From: Nematostella vectensis
Lineage: Eukaryota; Cnidaria; Anthozoa; Actiniaria; Edwardsiidae
Assembly (NCBI RefSeq): GCF_932526225.1
Contig: NC_064040.1
Location: 2,361,501 to 2,425,500, forward strand
Length of the DNA stretch: 64,000 nucleotides
Direction: 5' to 3'
Below the pieces are notes generated by a model. It saw only the letters and a list, made by a program, of their open reading frames with translations. It searched no databases and was not told where the DNA came from. A program made the position numbers and the translations under genes. The number at the start of each line of letters is the position of its first letter. The first letter of the stretch is position 1. Below, in pieces: positions 1 through 12,400 of the stretch.

Positions 1-785
1 GTCAGACGGTTGTTTGGATGGTCTGTTTTTTTTTTTTTTTTTCTTATTTTTCCGAAAACTACGCAGGAGTGAGAGGGGTTAAGCACTACGAAAAAAAAAA
101 TTGAATAGAAAAAAAAAAAAAAAAAGAAAAAGAAAAAAGGCCATTGGCATAGGATCGAACCCGACCTGAAAAACAAAACGGAAACCATACATACGGATTA
201 CCCAATCGGTATGGCAGCACAAGGCTTTTACGGAAGGCTGTAAAGAACCCGAAGGCCCCAAGCACCGATATTTCCGGCGAATATGCTGTACAACACTCTT
301 GCAAGGTATTCCGACCCGCGCATTAATGGGGAGGACAATAACCAGGATCCCAGGCCTGTAATACGGTTACGCCACGCACAGCTCGCTGAGATAGAGGATG
401 AAAAAAATACAGGTCTATTTGGGCGTCTTGAGTCCCTTGGGGGCTCGCTATGTCGGCGCGTGGCATCGTAACGCACGGGCGCATTGTCTTTTATCGTGTA
501 CAGGACATCAAACAAGCGAAGAAAGAAAAACGTTTTTTTTTTTGGGAACCGTTTTTTTATATCATGCAAAAAGCGAAAATAAATAGAAATAAATAAAGTG
601 CGATTTGGCGATTCTGTTTTTCTTTGTAGAGCTTATTAAGCTATTCACCGGCCTAAATATTCATAAAAGAAAATAAAAAATGCAATGAAGGACGTAAGGG
701 GGAGAGGTTTGTAAAATCGCATAGAATATCGACAAAATCCGCAATACTGTCTACGCTGACTAAGTATAGCTGTATTTCACTTTAA

Positions 786-1791
786 CCCTTTCACTCCTGG
801 GTACTTTTGAGCAACATTGTAAGAAAAACAGACTGAAAACAGAAACCTCCCCCCCTATTTCAAGTCCAACACTACCAGTTAAGCTAAGCTACCGCTGACC
901 CAAGACGGTATGCCTTGAAGTTTCCAACAATGTACTGCGGTGCCTTTTCTTTGTAGCGACGGCACTGCTACAGCCTGTTGCTTACAACAGTTTTGCTTGT
1001 AATTTGCTTAAAAATTACAGCTTTTTCACATCTGGAGAGTGCCTTAGGACATCATGAAGTTTTTTTGGGCATAATTAATGCTGTGCTTATGGATGTTTGC
1101 ACGCTGAGGTTGATTCAATGGGATAATTCCTTGTCTGGGCTTCACCAAGTGAGGAAGGAATTTTCTGGTGAATGGCCTCATAACTCTCCAATGTGGGCCA
1201 TCTTTGCTACCCAACCTTATTCAAAAATTGTTTTAAGGCTTATTCTGGGTTCCTTGGACCTGGAAATGTTTTGTTTGGCTTCGGGGCAAAGAGACTTAAA
1301 AAAAAAACTGTTATGATTCTGGGGGAGGAGATTGCCCGCCTGTCTGTCAAGGTGTTTCCAAGACTCCCATGATGCAGTGCAGGCATGCAAAATAGGCTAA
1401 CAATGGTGACTCGCTTCTAATGGAGGTTCTAGCATTGATTATTGTGACTGATTGCTGTAAAATGGGACCTGACGGAGCGCAATAAAGGTATCCATTGGTG
1501 ACTTGATCTGTGTTTGCTTGTCTCTATTTGTAGTTCGGAATTTTGTGTCTTTTTTGGTAAGGAATGTTTCTAAGTTTAAGCATTTTATTACGAATTGGTC
1601 AGCAATTAAGGTTGATATTTTGACAAAAGAGTCGATTCTATTACATTGCTAAGATGGGCTTTTGAAGGTCGTCTATGCCTTGGATGAATCTATGAGTATC
1701 CGGGTCTGGTGATGTTTAGTTTGCATTTTTGACGTTTTGGAGTTGGGCCTATATTTTACAGGCGTCTCAGGGTGTTATGGCAATGAAAGAC
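786..1791. mobile_element. TTAA-flanked MITE inside the satellite unit
   Basis: The segment is bounded by TTAA at 782-785 and 1792-1795. Its ends are imperfect inverted repeats: CCCTTTCACTCCTGGG on the left, and GTCTTTCATTGCC read inward from the right. The same element recurs at 4120-5125, 7455-8459, 10791-11796, 14132-15137, 17471-18475 and, with an internal deletion, at 20816-21497. A dispersed relative of almost equal length (61532-62532, also TTAA-flanked) confirms the borders. TTAA targets are typical of the piggyBac and Kolobok superfamilies. No transposase is encoded, so it is non-autonomous. Confidence 0.75.
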
Positions 1792-3189
1792 TTAAAGGGA
1801 CAGCGTCATGGTACTGCGCATGTCAGTGTTTATTGTAGGCTTTTAATCGCCTACAAATAGTTGAACTTTTTAAAAGCTGTCAATACCTTGTTAAAATAAT
1901 ATGCAATATTTTATTGAATGCAATATTTTATAGAAACTACGTTTATTGACAGTTTGTGGTCATTTTCTTTGAATTTAAGTCCCCCACATGTACCAAAAGC
2001 TCATAAGTCAGTATTAGAGTTTACTAAATTTCATTGTGTCAGGGTCAGAGAGCTATTGAAAGCACTTACCATGGCACTGCCCCTTTGAATAGCTGTAAAA
2101 AAAAAAAAAAAGGGAAGAGAAAATAGCTGGATGGGGTCTCTGTTGGTTTTGTTTTAGTTTTAGTTTTCTTTTATTATAATTTTTTCTGGGGTGGGGGAAG
2201 GGGGAATTCAGCTTAAAATTGCCTGTGGTCAATTCAACCAACTAAGCAACTAGTACAAAAGATGTTGGTTTTGCAGTCTTTTATTCAATACTTTCAAGGT
2301 TATCATGCAATTCTGTAGTTTGACTGGAAATATATACTTTTTTTCTATTCATTTACAGTTCTATATGTACAGTGTGACCATAGTCATGATTACAATTATT
2401 TATAATAATTTTTACCCACTAACAGAAACCAACTTGACTGCAAAAAACTCACTGTAAAGCATAAGATATTAGGCATTTCTTTCATGTGGCTGTGAGGTTG
2501 ACCTGTCAACATCTACAGGGGCCACACTCAACTCGGAATCATAGGGGTCCATAAAAGCAAGGTGTCGCAGAACCTTTTCCTGCCTTCCTTACTCTCCTTC
2601 ACCAGGAACACCTGTGCAGCCGACACCCTTAGGTGGATGGGGTGCACAGGTGCTTTGGGTGTGGCCCTGAAGATGGCACAGTGACCACAAGATGTACCAG
2701 AATGAAATTGTATATACTGTAAAAACATGTGAGTAGAAAACAGTCAATAGCCATGGAGTTTTCAGTGTGTTGTACATGTTATACATGTTTTAGGATTTAC
2801 CTAATTACTTACAGTATTTTTTTAAATAGAATTTTTTACTTGTATAATTTAGATGAGTAATACATACTTTTTATAGTATGTTGTAGAACTCGTCTCGTTC
2901 CTCCTAAATAACAATCAAAATTATGTTTGTTATTATCTTCGTGCAAAGGAACCTACAGTAGTTTTTTAATCAGATAATTGTTTTTCCTTCAACACTCCCC
3001 TGTTATTTCAACAGCTCTCCCTTGAGTTTGCTTGTCTTAGAAATAGACCTTGTTTGATAAACAAAGACATGTTACCCACTTATTCAATAATAGGTAACAA
3101 CTGCAATATTGTACTGTATGAAAAGAGTGCCCCTCCCCCTTCTAATGTTGACATCAGTAAATCTAGCAAGCTCATTTTGCTAGATGTAT

Positions 3190-3413
3190 GATGTATACCA
3201 GGCTTGTATCCTCCAGGTCCATTTCCATACTCCGTGAAGACTTCTGAAACCATCTTGGATGCCATTACGGAATTGACCCGGAGACCCGGAGAAAAATTCA
3301 CGAGGGGGAGGGCCAGTCAACACTCCTCTCCCCAAAGTCAGACGGTTGTTTGGATGGTCTGTTTTTTTTTTTTTTTTCTTATTTTTCCGAAAACTACGCA
3401 GGAGTGAGAGGGG
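3190..3413 (-). mobile_element. Second, inverted and internally deleted MITE of the same family
   Basis: Read on the minus strand from TTAA at 3414-3417, the sequence begins CCCCTCTCACTCCTGCG, matching the left terminus of the 1-kb MITE. Further in, the minus strand reads ctgactttggggagaggag and continues to match the middle of the MITE copy at 61532-62532 up to a ctggaggat motif. The left-hand half of the element is missing. The same insertion ends at position 78 in copy 1 and recurs in each complete unit. A long T run of variable length lies inside it. The inner border near 3190 is approximate. Confidence 0.65.
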
Positions 3414-6400
3414 TTAAGCACTACGAAAAAAAAAATTGAATAGAAAAAAAAAAAAAAAAGAAAAAGAAAAAAGGCCATTGGCATAGGATCGAACCCGACC
3501 TGAAAAACAAAACGGAAACCATACATACGGATTACCCAATCGGTATGGCAGCACAAGGCTTTTACGGAAGGCTGTAAAGAACCCGAAGGCCCCAAGCACC
3601 GATATTTCCGGCGAATATGCTGTACAACACTCTTGCAAGGTATTCCGACCCGCGCATTAATGGGGAGGACAATAACCAGGATCCCAGGCCTGTAATACGG
3701 TTACGCCACGCACAGCTCGCTGAGATAGAGGATGAAAAAAATACAGGTCTATTTGGGCGTCTTGAGTCCCTTGGGGGCTCGCTATGTCGGCGCGTGGCAT
3801 CGTAACGCACGGGCGCATTGTCTTTTATCGTGTACAGGACATCAAACAAGCGAAGAAAAAAAAACGTTTTTTTTTTTGGGAACCGTTTTTTTATATCATG
3901 CAAAAAGCGAAAATAAATAGAAATAAATAAAGTGCGATTTGGCGATTCTGTTTTTCTTTGTAGAGCTTATTAAGCTATTCACCGGCCTAAATATTCATAA
4001 AAGAAAATAAAAAATGCAATGAAGGACGTAAGGGGGAGAGGTTTGTAAAATCGCATAGAATATCGACAAAATCCGCAATACTGTCTACGCTGACTAAGTA
4101 TAGCTGTATTTCACTTTAACCCTTTCACTCCTGGGTACTTTTGAGCAACATTGTAAGAAAAACAGACTGAAAACAGAAACCTCCCTCCCTATTTCAAGTC
4201 CAACACTACCAGTTAAGCTAAGCTACCGCTGACCCAAGACGGTATGCCTTGAAGTTTCCAACAATGTACTGCGGTGCCTTTTCTTTGTAGCGACGGCACT
4301 GCTACAGCCTGTTGCTTACAACAGTTTTGCTTGTAATTTGCTTAAAAATTACAGCTTTTTCACATCTGGAGAGTGCCTTAGGACATCATGAAGTTTTTTT
4401 GGGCATAATTAATGCTGTGCTTATGGATGTTTGCACGCTGAGGTTGATTCAATGGGATAATTCCTTGTCTGGGCTTCACCAAGTGAGGAAGGAATTTTCT
4501 GGTGAATGGCCTCATAACTCTCCAATGTGGGCCATCTTTGCTACCCAACCTTATTCAAAAATTGTTTTAAGGCTTATTCTGGGTTCCTTGGACCTGGAAA
4601 TGTTTTGTTTGGCTTCGGGGCAAAGAGACTTAAAAAAAAAACTGTTATGATTCTGGGGGAGGAGATTGCCCGCCTGTCTGTCAAGGTGTTTCCAAGACTC
4701 CCATGATGCAGTGCAGGCATGCAAAATAGGCTAACAATGGTGACTCGCTTCTAATGGAGGTTCTAGCATTGATTATTGTGACTGATTGCTGTAAAATGGG
4801 ACCTGACGGAGCGCAATAAAGGTATCCATTGGTGACTTGATCTGTGTTTGCTTGTCTCTATTTGTAGTTCGGAATTTTGTGTCTTTTTTGGTAAGGAATG
4901 TTTCTAAGTTTAAGCATTTTATTACGAATTGGTCAGCAATTAAGGTTGATATTTTGACAAAAGAGTCGATTCTATTACATTGCTAAGATGGGCTTTTGAA
5001 GGTCGTCTATGCCTTGGATGAATCTATGAGTATCCGGGTCTGGTGATGTTTAGTTTGCATTTTTGACGTTTTGGAGTTGGGCCTATATTTTACAGGCGTC
5101 TCAGGGTGTTATGGCAATGAAAGACTTAAAGGGACAGCGTCATGGTACTGCGCATGTCAGTGTTTATTGTAGGCTTTTAATCGCCTACAAATAGTTGAAC
5201 TTTTTAAAAGCTGTCAATACCTTGTTAAAATAATATGCAATATTTTATTGAATGCAATATTTTATAGAAACTACGTTTATTGACAGTTTGTGGTCATTTT
5301 CTTTGAATTTAAGTCCCCCACATGTACCAAAAGCTCATAAGTCAGTATTAGAGTTTACTAAATTTCATTGTGTCAGGGTCAGAGAGCTATTGAAAGCACT
5401 TACCATGGCACTGCCCCTTTGAATAGCTGTAAAAAAAAAAAAAAGGGAAGAGAAAATAGCTGGATGGGGTCTCTGTTGGTTTTGTTTTAGTTTTAGTTTT
5501 CTTTTATTATAATTTTTTCTGGGGTGGGGGAAGGGGGAATTCAGCTTAAAATTGCCTGTGGTCAATTCAACCAACTAAGCAACTAGTACAAAAGATGTTG
5601 GTTTTGCAGTCTTTTATTCAATACTTTCAAGGTTATCATGCAATTCTGTAGTTTGACTGGAAATATATACTTTTTTTCTATTCATTTACAGTTCTATATG
5701 TACAGTGTGACCATAGTCATGATTACAATTATTTATAATAATTTTTACCCACTAACAGAAACCAACTTGACTGCAAAAAACTCACTGTAAAGCATAAGAT
5801 ATTAGGCATTTCTTTCATGTGGCTGTGAGGTTGACCTGTCAACATCTACAGGGGCCACACTCAACTCGGAATCATAGGGGTCCATAAAAGCAAGGTGTCG
5901 CAGAACCTTTTCCTGCCTTCCTTACTCTCCTTCACCAGGAACACCTGTGCAGCCGACACCCTTAGGTGGATGGGGTGCACAGGTGCTTTGGGTGTGGCCC
6001 TGAAGATGGCACAGTGACCACAAGATGTACCAGAATGAAATTGTATATACTGTAAAAACATGTGAGTAGAAAACAGTCAATAGCCATGGAGTTTTCAGTG
6101 TGTTGTACATGTTATACATGTTTTAGGATTTACCTAATTACTTACAGTATTTTTTTAAATAGAATTTTTTACTTGTATAATTTAGATGAGTAATACATAC
6201 TTTTTATAGTATGTTGTAGAACTCGTCTCGTTCCTCCTAAATAACAATCAAAATTATGTTTGTTATTATCTTCGTGCAAAGGAACCTACAGTAGTTTTTT
6301 AATCAGATAATTGTTTTTCCTTCAACACTCCCCTGTTATTTCAACAGCTCTCCCTTGAGTTTGCTTGTCTTAGAAATAGACCTTGTTTGATAAACAAAGA

Positions 6401-9400
6401 CATGTTACCCACTTATTCAATAATAGGTAACAACTGCAATATTGTACTGTATGAAAAGAGTGCCCCTCCCCTTTCTAATGTTGACATCAGTAAATCTAGC
6501 AAGCTCATTTTGCTAGATGTATGATGTATACCAGGCTTGTATCCTCCAGGTCCATTTCCATACTCCGTGAAGACTTCTGAAACCATCTTGGATGCCATTA
6601 CGGAATTGACCCGGAGACCCGGAGAAAAATTCACGAGGGGGAGGGCCAGTCAACACTCCTCTCCCCAAAGTCAGACGGTTGTTTGGATGGTCTGTTTTTT
6701 TTTTTTTTTTCTTATTTTTCCGAAAACTACGCAGGAGTGAGAGGGGTTAAGCACTACGAAAAAAAAAATTGAATAGAAAAAAAAAAAAAAAAAAGAAAAA
6801 GAAAAAAGGCCATTGGCATAGGATCGAACCCGACCTGAAAAACAAAACGGAAACCATACATACGGATTACCCAATCGGTATGGCAGCACAAGGCTTTTAC
6901 GGAAGGCTGTAAAGAACCCGAAGGCCCCAAGCACCGATATTTCCGGCGAATATGCTGTACAACACTCTTGCAAGGTATTCCGACCCGCGCATTAATGGGG
7001 AGGACAATAACCAGGATCCCAGGCCTGTAATACGGTTACGCCACGCACAGCTCGCTGAGATAGAGGATGAAAAAAATACAGGTCTATTTGGGCGTCTTGA
7101 GTCCCTTGGGGGCTCGCTATGTCGGCGCGTGGCATCGTAACGCACGGGCGCATTGTCTTTTATCGTGTACAGGACATCAAACAAGCGAAGAAAGAAAAAC
7201 GTTTTTTTTTTTGGGAACCGTTTTTTTATATCATGCAAAAAGCGAAAATAAATAGAAATAAATAAAGTGCGATTTGGCGATTCTGTTTTTCTTTGTAGAG
7301 CTTATTAAGCTATTCACCGGCCTAAATATTCATAAAAGAAAATAAAAAATGCAATGAAGGACGTAAGGGGGAGAGGTTTGTAAAATCGCATAGAATATCG
7401 ACAAAATCCGCAATACTGTCTACGCTGACTAAGTATAGCTGTATTTCACTTTAACCCTTTCACTCCTGGGTACTTTTGAGCAACATTGTAAGAAAAACAG
7501 ACTGAAAACAGAAACCTCCCCCCCTATTTCAAGTCCAACACTACCAGTTAAGCTAAGCTACCGCTGACCCAAGACGGTATGCCTTGAAGTTTCCAACAAT
7601 GTACTGCGGTGCCTTTTCTTTGTAGCGACGGCACTGCTACAGCCTGTTGCTTACAACAGTTTTGCTTGTAATTTGCTTAAAAATTACAGCTTTTTCACAT
7701 CTGGAGAGTGCCTTAGGACATCATGAAGTTTTTTTGGGCATAATTAATGCTGTGCTTATGGATGTTTGCACGCTGAGGTTGATTCAATGGGATAATTCCT
7801 TGTCTGGGCTTCACCAAGTGAGGAAGGAATTTTCTGGTGAATGGCCTCATAACTCTCCAATGTGGGCCATCTTTGCTACCCAACCTTATTCAAAAATTGT
7901 TTTCAGGCTTATTCTGGGTTCCTTGGACCTGGAAATGTTTTGTTTGGCTTCGGGGCAAAGAGACTTAAAAAAAAACTGTTATGATTCTGGGGGAGGAGAT
8001 TGCCCGCCTGTCTGTCAAGGTGTTTCCAAGACTCCCATGATGCAGTGCAGGCATGCAAAATAGGCTAACAATGGTGACTCGCTTCTAATGGAGGTTCTAG
8101 CATTGATTATTGTGACTGATTGCTGTAAAATGGGACCTGACGGAGCGCAATAAAGGTATCCATTGGTGACTTGATCTGTGTTTGCTTGTCTCTATTTGTA
8201 GTTCGGAATTTTGTGTCTTTTTTGGTAAGGAATGTTTCTAAGTTTAAGCATTTTATTACGAATTGGTCAGCAATTAAGGTTGATATTTTGACAAAAGAGT
8301 CGATTCTATTACATTGCTAAGATGGGCTTTTGAAGGTCGTCTATGCCTTGGATGAATCTATGAGTATCCGGGTCTGGTGATGTTTAGTTTGCATTTTTGA
8401 CGTTTTGGAGTTGGGCCTATATTTTACAGGCGTCTCAGGGTGTTATGGCAATGAAAGACTTAAAGGGACAGCGTCATGGTACTGCGCATGTCAGTGTTTA
8501 TTGTAGGCTTTTAATCGCCTACAAATAGTTGAACTTTTTAAAAGCTGTCAATACCTTGTTAAAATAATATGCAATATTTTATTGAATGCAATATTTTATA
8601 GAAACTACGTTTATTGACAGTTTGTGGTCATTTTCTTTGAATTTAAGTCCCCCACATGTACCAAAAGCTCATAAGTCAGTATTAGAGTTTACTAAATTTC
8701 ATTGTGTCAGGGTCAGAGAGCTATTGAAAGCACTTACCATGGCACTGCCCCTTTGAATAGCTGTAAAAAAAAAAAAAAGGGAAGAGAAAATAGCTGGATG
8801 GGGTCTCTGTTGGTTTTGTTTTAGTTTTAGTTTTCTTTTATTATAATTTTTTCTGGGGTGGGGGAAGGGGGAATTCAGCTTAAAATTGCCTGTGGTCAAT
8901 TCAACCAACTAAGCAACTAGTACAAAAGATGTTGGTTTTGCAGTCTTTTATTCAATACTTTCAAGGTTATCATGCAATTCTGTAGTTTGACTGGAAATAT
9001 ATACTTTTTTTCTATTCATTTACAGTTCTATATGTACAGTGTGACCATAGTCATGATTACAATTATTTATAATAATTTTTACCCACTAACAGAAACCAAC
9101 TTGACTGCAAAAAACTCACTGTAAAGCATAAGATATTAGGCATTTCTTTCATGTGGCTGTGAGGTTGACCTGTCAACATCTACAGGGGCCACACTCAATT
9201 CGGAATCATAGGGGTCCATAAAAGCAAGGTGTCGCAGAACCTTTTCCTGCCTTCCTTACTCTCCTTCACCAGGAACACCTGTGCAGCCGACACCCTTAGG
9301 TGGATGGGGTGCACAGGTGCTTTGGGTGTGGCCCTGAAGATGGCACAGTGACCACAAGATGTACCAGAATGAAATTGTATATACTGTAAAAACATGTGAG

Positions 9401-12400
9401 TAGAAAACAGTCAATAGCCATGGAGTTTTCAGTGTGTTGTACATGTTATACATGTTTTAGGATTTACCTAATTACTTACAGTATTTTTTTAAATAGAATT
9501 TTTTACTTGTATAATTTAGATGAGTAATACATACTTTTTATAGTATGTTGTAGAACTCGTCTCGTTCCTCCTAAATAACAATCAAAATTATGTTTGTTAT
9601 TATCTTCGTGCAAAGGAACCTACAGTAGTTTTTTAATCAGATAATTGTTTTTCCTTCAACACTCCCCTGTTATTTCAACAGCTCTCCCTTGAGTTTGCTT
9701 GTCTTAGAAATAGACCTTGTTTGATAAACAAAGACATGTTACCCACTTATTCAATAATAGGTAACAACTGCAATATTGTACTGTATGAAAAGAGTGCCCC
9801 TCCCCTTTCTAATGTTGACATCAGTAAATCTAGCAAGCTCATTTTGCTAGATGTATGATGTATACCAGGCTTGTATCCTCCAGGTCCATTTCCATACTCC
9901 GTGAAGACTTCTGAAACCATCTTGGATGCCATTACGGAATTGACCCGGAGACCCGGAGAAAAATTCACGAGGGGGAGGGCCAGTCAACACTCCTCTCCCC
10001 AAAGTCAGACGGTTGTTTGGATGGTCTGTTTTTTTTTTTTTTTTTTCTTATTTTTCCGAAAACTACGCAGGAGTGAGAGGGGTTAAGCACTACGAAAAAA
10101 AAAAATTGAATAGAAAAAAAAAGAAAAAAAGAAAAAGAAAAAAGGCCATTGGCATAGGATAGAACCCGACCTGAAAAACAAAACGGAAACCATACATACG
10201 GATTACCCAATCGGTATGGCAGCACAAGGCTTTTACGGAAGGCTGTAAAGAACCCGAAGGCCCCAAGCACCGATATTTCCGGCGAATATGCTGTACAACA
10301 CTCTTGCAAGGTATTCCGACCCGCGCATTAATGGGGAGGGCAATAACCAGGATCCCAGGCCTGTAATACGGTTACGCCACGCACAGCTCGCTGAGATAGA
10401 GGATGAAAAAAATACAGGTCTATTTGGGCGTCTTGAGTCCCTTGGGGGCTCGCTATGTCGGCGCGTGGCATCGTAACGCACGGGCGCATTGTCTTTTATC
10501 GTGTACAGGACATCAAACAAGCGAAGAAAGAAAAACGTTTTTTTTTTTGGGAACCGTTTTTTTATATCATGCAAAAAGCGAAAATAAATAGAAATAAATA
10601 AAGTGCGATTTGGCGATTCTGTTTTTCTTTGTAGAGCTTATTAAGCTATTCACCGGCCTAAATATTCATAAAAGAAAATAAAAAATGCAATGAAGGACGT
10701 AAGGGGGAGAGGTTTGTAAAATCGCATAGAATATCGACAAAATCCGCAATACTGTCTACGCTGACTAAGTATAGCTGTATTTCACTTTAACCCTTTCACT
10801 CCTGGGTACTTTTGAGCAACATTGTAAGAAAAACAGACTGAAAACAGAAACCTCCCCCCCTATTTCAAGTCCAACACTACCAGTTAAGCTAAGCTACCGC
10901 TGACCCAAGACGGTATGCCTTGAAGTTTCCAACAATGTACTGCGGTGCCTTTTCTTTGTAGCGACGGCACTGCTACAGCCTGTTGCTTACAACAGTTTTG
11001 CTTGTAATTTGCTTAAAAATTACAGCTTTTTCACATCTGGAGAGTGCCTTAGGACATCATGAAGTTTTTTTGGGCATAATTAATGCTGTGCTTATGGATG
11101 TTTGCACGCTGAGGTTGATTCAATGGGATAATTCCTTGTCTGGGCTTCACCAAGTGAGGAAGGAATTTTCTGGTGAATGGCCTCATAACTCTCCAATGTG
11201 GGCCATCTTTGCTACCCAACCTTATTCAAAAATTGTTTTCAGGCTTATTCTGGGTTCCTTGGACCTGGAAATGTTTTGTTTGGCTTCGGGGCAAAGAGAC
11301 TTAAAAAAAAAACTGTTATGATTCTGGGGGAGGAGATTGCCCGCCTGTCTGTCAAGGTGTTTCCAAGACTCCCATGATGCAGTGCAGGCATGCAAAATAG
11401 GCTAACAATGGTGACTCGCTTCTAATGGAGGTTCTAGCATTGATTATTGTGACTGATTGCTGTAAAATGGGACCTGACGGAGCGCAATAAAGGTATCCAT
11501 TGGTGACTTGATCTGTGTTTGCTTGTCTCTATTTGTAGTTCGGAATTTTGTGTCTTTTTTGGTAAGGAATGTTTCTAAGTTTAAGCATTTTATTACGAAT
11601 TGGTCAGCAATTAAGGTTGATATTTTGACAAAAGAGTCGATTCTATTACATTGCTAAGATGGGCTTTTGAAGGTCGTCTATGCCTTGGATGAATCTATGA
11701 GTATCCGGGTCTGGTGATGTTTAGTTTGCATTTTTGACGTTTTGGAGTTGGGCCTATATTTTACAGGCGTCTCAGGGTGTTATGGCAATGAAAGACTTAA
11801 AGGGACAGCGTCATGGTACTGCGCATGTCAGTGTTTATTGTAGGCTTTTAATCGCCTACAAATAGTTGAACTTTTTAAAAGCTGTCAATACCTTGTTAAA
11901 ATAATATGCAATATTTTATTGAATGCAATATTTTATAGAAACTACGTTTATTGACAGTTTGTGGTCATTTTCTTTGAATTTAAGTCCCCCACATGTACCA
12001 AAAGCTCATAAGTCAGTATTAGAGTTTACTAAATTTCATTGTGTCAGGGTCAGAGAGCTATTGAAAGCACTTACCATGGCACTGCCCCTTTGAATAGCTG
12101 TAAAAAAAAAAAAAAAGGGAAGAGAAAATAGCTGGATGGGGTCTCTGTTGGTTTTGTTTTAGTTTTAGTTTTCTTTTATTATAATTTTTTCTGGGGTGGG
12201 GGAAGGGGGAATTCAGCTTAAAATTGCCTGTGGTCAATTCAACCAACTAAGCAACTAGTACAAAAGATGTTGGTTTTGCAGTCTTTTATTCAATACTTTC
12301 AAGGTTATCATGCAATTCTGTAGTTTGACTGGAAATATATACTTTTTTTCTATTCATTTACAGTTCTATATGTACAGTGTGACCATAGTCATGATTACAA

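Noticed and set aside
228..569. 113-codon minus-strand frame repeated in most satellite units
   Set aside because: It recurs only because the DNA is tandemly repeated; its start moves with homopolymer length (95 codons in copy 5) and it resembles no protein.
978..1316. 112-codon plus-strand frame in each unit
   Set aside because: Lies entirely inside the TTAA MITE, and its relative at 61532-62532 does not keep the frame open.
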